55,867 nt of DNA from an uncultured Erysipelotrichaceae bacterium. Lineage in GTDB: Bacteria; Bacillota_I; Bacilli_A; Erysipelotrichales; Erysipelotrichaceae. The stretch's first letter is position 1, and every line of letters begins with the position of its first letter. The stretch is from assembly GCA_934675465.1 (NCBI GenBank), contig CAKUQM010000010.1, forward strand, positions 1 to 55,867. The letters are read 5' to 3'. Shown piece after piece: positions 51,472-55,867 of this stretch. The translations under genes and the position numbers were made by a program. Below the pieces are notes generated by a model. It made no database searches. It was not told the DNA's origin and worked only from the letters and a program-made list of their open reading frames with translations.

Positions 51472-52527
51472 TTATTGAGCAGCGTTAAATAATTCTGTCC
51501 AACGTTCTTGCCAAGCCTTCTTACTAGTACCACATAATTCCATGTCTTCATACTTAACATTGATATCAGCAAACGGAGTCATTTCCTTAGCAGTATTAGC
51601 GATATCTGGATTTACAGGTCTTGCAGTTGTCTTAGCAACCTCAGCTTGACCCTCATCAGAAATAATCCAATCAACAAACTTTTTAGCGTTTTCCATATTT
51701 GGAGCATTCTTAATGATAGATACACCAGCTGGTAACCATACAGCACCTTCTTCAGGATATACTAATTTAACATTATCAGCACCATCAACAAGTAAAGATA
51801 CACATGGGTCTTCATAAGATACACCAACTACATATTCACCAGCTACAACACCCTTATAGATTGCTGAAGAAGAAGATAGGATAATACCATTTAAGTTGCC
51901 AATAAATGTATTAACCCATTCCCAAGCTTTCTCATCATATGGTTCATCACCCATAACAAGTAACATATTAGTCAATTCAGCCCAAGCACTAGATGAGTTA
52001 GCAGGGTCACCCATTGCGATCTTACCCTTTAATTCAGGTCTTAATAAATCAGCATAACCCTTGAATTCATCAATCTTTAAACCAAGCTTTTCATATTCTT
52101 CAACATTAATTAGTAATGCAGCAGAACCATCTAGACAATAGTGAGTAGTAATGCCATTAAAGTTTTGATATGCTTCTGGAAGCTTATCATCACTAGCAGC
52201 TACATATTCTTCAAAAAGAGGAACATAGTCTGGATTATATGAGTTAGCATATGTCATACCACCATACATCAAATCTGCCTGAGGATTATCCTTTTCAGCA
52301 GAAATTCTCTCAAGACATTCACCAGTACCAGCTGAAACAACTTGAACATTAATGCCATACTTTTCACCAAATGTTTCAGCAACATCGATTAAAGCGTCTG
52401 AGTTAGGTGAATAAATTATAAGGTCACCACCACCCTCAGTTTGATCATCTGTATTAGTATCACCACCACATGCAGTGAATGCTAATAACATCAATACAGA
52501 TAATAGAATTGTTAATAATTTTTTCAT
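51472..52527 (-). CDS. Extracellular solute-binding lipoprotein
   Basis: A 351-residue lipoprotein: signal peptide with lipobox LAFTAC (Cys20 lipidated), then a type II periplasmic-binding fold (LIIYSPNSDALIDVAETFGE; VGVSYEDPCVSLLVDGA; FVDWIISDEGQAEVAK). It groups by pattern with SBP_bac_6/8 proteins for ferric ion, phosphonates or polyamines. The adjacent-Tyr pair that binds iron in FbpA is not evident, so a phosphonate- or organophosphate-like ligand is as likely as iron. Position next to feo favours iron only weakly. AAGGAG lies before the ATG. Confidence 0.85.
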   Translation of the reverse strand: MKKLLTILLSVLMLLAFTACGGDTNTDDQTEGGGDLIIYSPNSDALIDVAETFGEKYGINVQVVSAGTGECLERISAEKDNPQADLMYGGMTYANSYNPDYVPLFEEYVAASDDKLPEAYQNFNGITTHYCLDGSAALLINVEEYEKLGLKIDEFKGYADLLRPELKGKIAMGDPANSSSAWAELTNMLLVMGDEPYDEKAWEWVNTFIGNLNGIILSSSSAIYKGVVAGEYVVGVSYEDPCVSLLVDGADNVKLVYPEEGAVWLPAGVSIIKNAPNMENAKKFVDWIISDEGQAEVAKTTARPVNPDIANTAKEMTPFADINVKYEDMELCGTSKKAWQERWTELFNAAQ

Positions 52528-52563
52528 AAAATCTCCTTTTCGGTATTATTAACCTTTATCTAC

Positions 52564-52591
52564 ATTTTACTACTTTTGAAAGCCCTTACAA
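52564..52591 (-). promoter_or_regulatory. Promoter of the ABC importer operon
   Basis: Minus strand TTGTAA (complement of 52586-52591), 16 bases, TAAAAT (complement of 52564-52569). A perfect palindrome TCAAATATTTGA at 52600-52611 lies just upstream and may be an operator; no TTAGC-type iron box is present. Confidence 0.5.
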
Positions 52592-52633
52592 TACAATATT
52601 CAAATATTTGAGTATATATTGAAAAGTATGAAA

Positions 52634-52654
52634 AAAGACGAGAGCCTCGCCTTT
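52634..52654 (-). terminator. Terminator of the HPt gene
   Basis: AAAGGCGAG and CTCGTCTTT (one G-U) pair around a three-base loop, followed by a T run. The stem includes the stop codon. Confidence 0.8.
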
Positions 52655-53000
52655 AATCTAATTCCTTTAAAGATTCAATAGTATTATCATAACTAGCTTT
52701 AATACTATCAAACAATTCAGCCGTACCATCTAAAGAACCACCTCTTAAGATTTCAGTAATAGCAACCGCATCATTACTTAGTTTATCAAAACCCAAGTTT
52801 AAACAAATACCCTTCAAAGTATGAGCAGCTCTAAAAGCTAAATCAACATTATTCTCTTTTAAAGCCTCTTCAAGTTGCTTAAATGAAGGATCCTCAGCAA
52901 ATTTTTTTACAATCCTTGTAATCAACATCTCGCTGTTTAATCTTGATAAGACATCATTGTAGTTTCCACCTACTATTTCATAGAATTCTTTAATATTCAT
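52653..53000 (-). CDS. HPt phosphotransfer protein
   Basis: A 115-residue four-helix HPt domain. The phospho-accepting His60 lies in AFRAAHTLKGICLNLGF. HPt proteins relay phosphate between response regulators. It lies 36 bases after the GGDEF-REC-HD-GYP gene, whose REC domain is the obvious local partner. No histidine kinase is in the window. Confidence 0.92.
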   Translation of the reverse strand: MNIKEFYEIVGGNYNDVLSRLNSEMLITRIVKKFAEDPSFKQLEEALKENNVDLAFRAAHTLKGICLNLGFDKLSNDAVAITEILRGGSLDGTAELFDSIKASYDNTIESLKELD

Positions 53001-53036
53001 AATTACCCCAAAATATAACCTTTTTACAACATCAAA

Positions 53037-54968
53037 TTATACTACAGAATATTCGCGAATATTCTTTAATCGCTTCTCACAAGACTTTAACACTTCCATA
53101 AGCAAAGGATTAAACTGACCACATTCACCATTAATAATCATATTAATAGCTTGTTCATGACTAAAGGCTGGTTTATAAACTCTAGGTGAAACTAGCGCAT
53201 CATAACAATCCGCAACCGCAACAACTTGAGCCCAAATTGGAATCTCATCACCCTTTAAATGATCAGGATAGCCTCTACCATCCCACTTTTCATGATGCCA
53301 ACGACAAATATCATGAACATAATGAATAAATGGCTCATCCTTGAATTCTTCAAGATTATCAATCATCGAAGCACCAATAGTTGTATGTTTCTTCATCTGT
53401 TCAAACTCTTCATTAGTTAGCTTACCTGGTTTATTAAGAATCTTTTCATCAACGCCAATCTTACCAATATCATGCAAAGCACTCGCATTGACAATATTCT
53501 TTTTATCCTCTTTAGATAAATTGTACTTATCGCTAATAAAAGTTAATTCATTCAAAAGAATCTCGGTAATACTCTCAACATGCATAACATGGGGACCTGA
53601 CTCACCATTACGGTAACCAACAATATGAGACAAGACAGAGGTCATCATCAAAGAAATCTTATTATTCTCATCTATCTGTTCCTTGATATTACTCTTATAT
53701 TTTCTTTGTTTCTCATATAGTTTAACAATATTATCAACACGCTTCTTAACAATACTAGCTACAAAAGGTCTAGAAACAAAATCCGAAGCCCCTAAGTTAT
53801 AACACTTCATAATAGCCTCATAACCCTGTTCACCAGATATCATAATAACTGGAATATCACTTAAGAAACCACGACGATTAAGTATGTCCAACAATTCATA
53901 ACCATTCATATTTGGCATATTGATATCAAGAAGAATAGCAGAAATATTTAGATTATATTCTTCAACTAAAGACAGGGCAACCTTACCATCCTCAGCCTCA
54001 ATCAAATCAAAATCATCTTTTAATAGTTCCATTAAAGTAAATCTATTAAGTAATGCATCATCAACAACAAGAATCAATGGCTTTGCATGTTTAATTTCAA
54101 CATTTGTGACATCCTTATCCCAAGAAGTAACAACCTTATCATTAGCTTCCTTAGCCTTATACATCAACTTATCAGCCTTATCAACAGCGCTAGCTAAAGT
54201 TATATCATCCTCAACAAGAGCGCCAATAGACAAAGTGAAGTTAGTATGATTACCATGGATGATAGAAGCATCCTTTACATCCCTTTTAATCTTCTCAAGT
54301 TTTACCTTAAAGTTTTCTTCAGAAATATTATCAACAATCAAAACAAATTCATCGCCACCAATACGGATAATCGCATCATTACTACGAATATTCTTTTTAA
54401 TAGTCTTAACAACTTCCACCAAAACCTGATCACCATATTTATGACCAAAGATATCATTACACATCTTAAAATTATCGACATCAATCATCGCAATCCCTGT
54501 TTTATGAACGACATCATTTTTATGATTTTCATAAAATAGACGATTATATGCAGTAGTCAAAGGATCAGTATATAACCTGGTTTCTGATTCAATATTGGCA
54601 TCCAAAAGAAAATTATAAGCCTCTGGATCAATAAAAGTATTAGATTCAAGCAACTTAGCTAATTCAATTACCGCTGGCTTTCCATCTATCGTACAATACT
54701 TTGAAATAACCTGATAAACCCTATCTCCCACAAATCCTAATTTTGCGCCATCTTTTTTAGTCTTCAAAGTATCCAAGGAAATACAATGACTACAAGGTTC
54801 ACCCTTATTCCATAATTCATAGCACTTACAAGGAATTATTTCACCACTAAGCGCACACTTGCCATTAACCTCATCTTCTTTTAAAATACGAGCAATTGGG
54901 AAAATACAACGATAAAGGACTAACAAATCTTCAGCTTCAGTTTGTGTTAAATGTAATTCATTAAGCAT
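53037..54968 (-). CDS. GGDEF-REC-HD-GYP cyclic-di-GMP enzyme
   Basis: A 643-residue cytoplasmic signalling protein. Residues 1-125 form a Cys-rich sensor region (CALSGEIIPCKCYELW; EPCSHC) with PAS-like character. The GGDEF domain (about 130-285) has an intact GGDEF at 204-208 and an intact inhibitory I-site RSND at 195-198, so diguanylate cyclase activity is expected. The REC domain (about 297-415) has phospho-acceptor Asp348 and the DD pair 303-304, but Arg400 replaces the invariant Lys. The HD-GYP domain (about 435-640) has HDIGK at 499-503 and GYP at 566-568, so c-di-GMP breakdown is also expected. Its ribosome binding site GGGG overlaps the pilC stop, placing it in the pilC operon. Confidence 0.93.
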   Translation of the reverse strand: MLNELHLTQTEAEDLLVLYRCIFPIARILKEDEVNGKCALSGEIIPCKCYELWNKGEPCSHCISLDTLKTKKDGAKLGFVGDRVYQVISKYCTIDGKPAVIELAKLLESNTFIDPEAYNFLLDANIESETRLYTDPLTTAYNRLFYENHKNDVVHKTGIAMIDVDNFKMCNDIFGHKYGDQVLVEVVKTIKKNIRSNDAIIRIGGDEFVLIVDNISEENFKVKLEKIKRDVKDASIIHGNHTNFTLSIGALVEDDITLASAVDKADKLMYKAKEANDKVVTSWDKDVTNVEIKHAKPLILVVDDALLNRFTLMELLKDDFDLIEAEDGKVALSLVEEYNLNISAILLDINMPNMNGYELLDILNRRGFLSDIPVIMISGEQGYEAIMKCYNLGASDFVSRPFVASIVKKRVDNIVKLYEKQRKYKSNIKEQIDENNKISLMMTSVLSHIVGYRNGESGPHVMHVESITEILLNELTFISDKYNLSKEDKKNIVNASALHDIGKIGVDEKILNKPGKLTNEEFEQMKKHTTIGASMIDNLEEFKDEPFIHYVHDICRWHHEKWDGRGYPDHLKGDEIPIWAQVVAVADCYDALVSPRVYKPAFSHEQAINMIINGECGQFNPLLMEVLKSCEKRLKNIREYSVV

Positions 54969-54977
54969 ATTAAACCC

Positions 54978-55867
54978 CTACATCATGCTATACATTGTAA
55001 ACATTGGCAAGTAAATAGCCATTACAATATATCCCGCAAAAATAGCTAATATAATTAACATCGTAGGCTCAAGCTTAGCCAAAGCTGCCTTAGTCGCATA
55101 ATCAGCCTCATTTGTATAATAATCACCGATTGTCTTTAAAGTAGACACTAACTCACCACTTTTTTCACCAATACCGCACATTTCCTTTAAAGTAAGAGGC
55201 AAATACTTGCTATTAGACATAGTCTCACTTAAAGAAGAACCAGTATCAATCTTCTCAGCCATTGCATAAATTTCTTTACTTAATGCAGCATTAGTTAAAC
55301 ACTTAGAAGTAGTTCTTAAAGCCTCAGAAACAGTTAAACCAGCATCTAATAAAGTAGACATCGTACATGCAAATTCTTGAGAATTACTTAAAAGATTGAT
55401 ATTACCAATTATTGGAATATTTAAACTCTTTTCCGCAACCCTAATCTTATTATCTTCATTTGATACATAAACCTTATAAATAATATAAAGTAAAAAGATA
55501 ATACCAAGTAGTAACATCCAGTACTTGCCAAACCAATCAGACACATTAATTAAAACTTGAGTAATCATAGGAAGTTCACCACCTAGTTCCGCAAAAACAC
55601 TTGTTAAAGTAGGAATAACCTTAACCATTACTACTATTACAACAACTACCGCAACACATAAGACAAAGATAGGATATGTAGTGGCTGATTTTAATTTTTG
55701 TTTATTCTTAAATGAATTCTCAAAATAAATTTGCATATTCTCAAAACTTGTAGCTAATTTACCTGATTTTTCACCAGCCTTTAAAGTCTCTAAAAAGACC
55801 GGTGGCAATGCCTTAGCATTCTTTCTAAAAGCAGCCTCAACACTACTACCATGAGTAACATCTAAAT
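54978..55867 (-). CDS. pilC: Type IV pilus platform protein PilC (5' end outside window)
   Basis: A GspF/PilC-family inner-membrane platform protein. The frame stays open to the window edge and reads LDVTHGSSVEAAFRKNAKAL before PPVFLETLKAGEKSGKLATS, so the beginning is missing. The second cytoplasmic repeat (EFACTMSTLLDAGLTVSEAL, then CGIGEKSGELVSTL) and three membrane helices are present. PilC connects the assembly ATPase to pilin polymerisation. pilB and pilT are probably beyond the window. The stop is 10 bases from the c-di-GMP enzyme gene. Confidence 0.93.
   Translation of the reverse strand, partial: LDVTHGSSVEAAFRKNAKALPPVFLETLKAGEKSGKLATSFENMQIYFENSFKNKQKLKSATTYPIFVLCVAVVVVIVVMVKVIPTLTSVFAELGGELPMITQVLINVSDWFGKYWMLLLGIIFLLYIIYKVYVSNEDNKIRVAEKSLNIPIIGNINLLSNSQEFACTMSTLLDAGLTVSEALRTTSKCLTNAALSKEIYAMAEKIDTGSSLSETMSNSKYLPLTLKEMCGIGEKSGELVSTLKTIGDYYTNEADYATKAALAKLEPTMLIILAIFAGYIVMAIYLPMFTMYSMM

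Noticed and set aside
1..55867. tRNA, rRNA or known riboswitch
   Set aside because: Reading the gaps showed no cloverleaf with a TTCGANNC-type arm ending, no rRNA stretches and no recognisable riboswitch core; a covariance-model scan would be decisive.

Overview
The window is AT-rich (I estimate about 30% G+C) chromosomal DNA of a low-GC Gram-positive bacterium (Bacillota). HrcA/CIRCE control of hrcA-grpE-dnaK-dnaJ and clpB, RNase Y and RNase J, YlxM-FtsY-SMC, HU and strong AGGAGG ribosome binding sites point to the Bacilli/Erysipelotrichia side. Tryptophan is TGG and TGA is used as a stop, so the code is standard. The species cannot be named from the sequence alone. Almost all of the window is core or ordinary accessory chromosome; I see no prophage, IS element, rRNA, tRNA or CRISPR array.

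Layout. 1-3.9 kb: small accessory genes, a broken XRE-type regulator, a XerS-like tyrosine recombinase with a dif-shaped inverted repeat at its 5' end, and small membrane proteins. 3.9-14 kb, minus strand: hup, nrnA, ackA, ylxM, ftsY, smc, a MATE exporter and a U32 peptidase. 14-29.4 kb: a type IV pilus locus. holA, PilO-, PilN- and PilM-like proteins, prepilin peptidase, a Cys-rich protein and three minor pseudopilins follow a giant 2703-residue modular pilin in one overlapping minus-strand chain. A major-pilin-like gene lies divergently on the plus strand, and a second pilin and a rhomboid protease follow. 29.4-39.3 kb: ymdB-rny, then clpB and the hrcA operon with three CIRCE-like elements. 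39.3-40.2 kb: a truncated orphan HicB, a second broken XRE gene and a 47-codon microgene with its own promoter and terminator. 40.2-44.8 kb: coaD-rsmD-ftsW and, divergently, def-rnj. 44.8-52.5 kb: an iron region with two feoA genes, feoB, a FeoB-associated Cys-rich peptide, a metal-binding HMA peptide, a DtxR-type regulator with palindromic operators, and a ferric/phosphonate-type ABC importer. 52.6 kb to the end: an HPt protein and a GGDEF-REC-HD-GYP protein directly downstream of, and apparently co-transcribed with, pilC, which runs off the window.

How it fits together. The most unusual system is the pilus: a secreted adhesin-like protein of about 290 kDa built on a class III prepilin leader, made with three minor pseudopilins that could form a tip complex, the PilMNO inner complex and the peptidase. 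A c-di-GMP synthase/phosphodiesterase shares the pilC operon, so pilus assembly is plausibly tied to c-di-GMP. Two regulatory themes recur: DtxR-type boxes (GTTAGC-N4-GCTAAC) around the feo genes, and several genes whose -10 box sits 6-7 nt from the start codon with little or no Shine-Dalgarno sequence, implying leaderless mRNAs.
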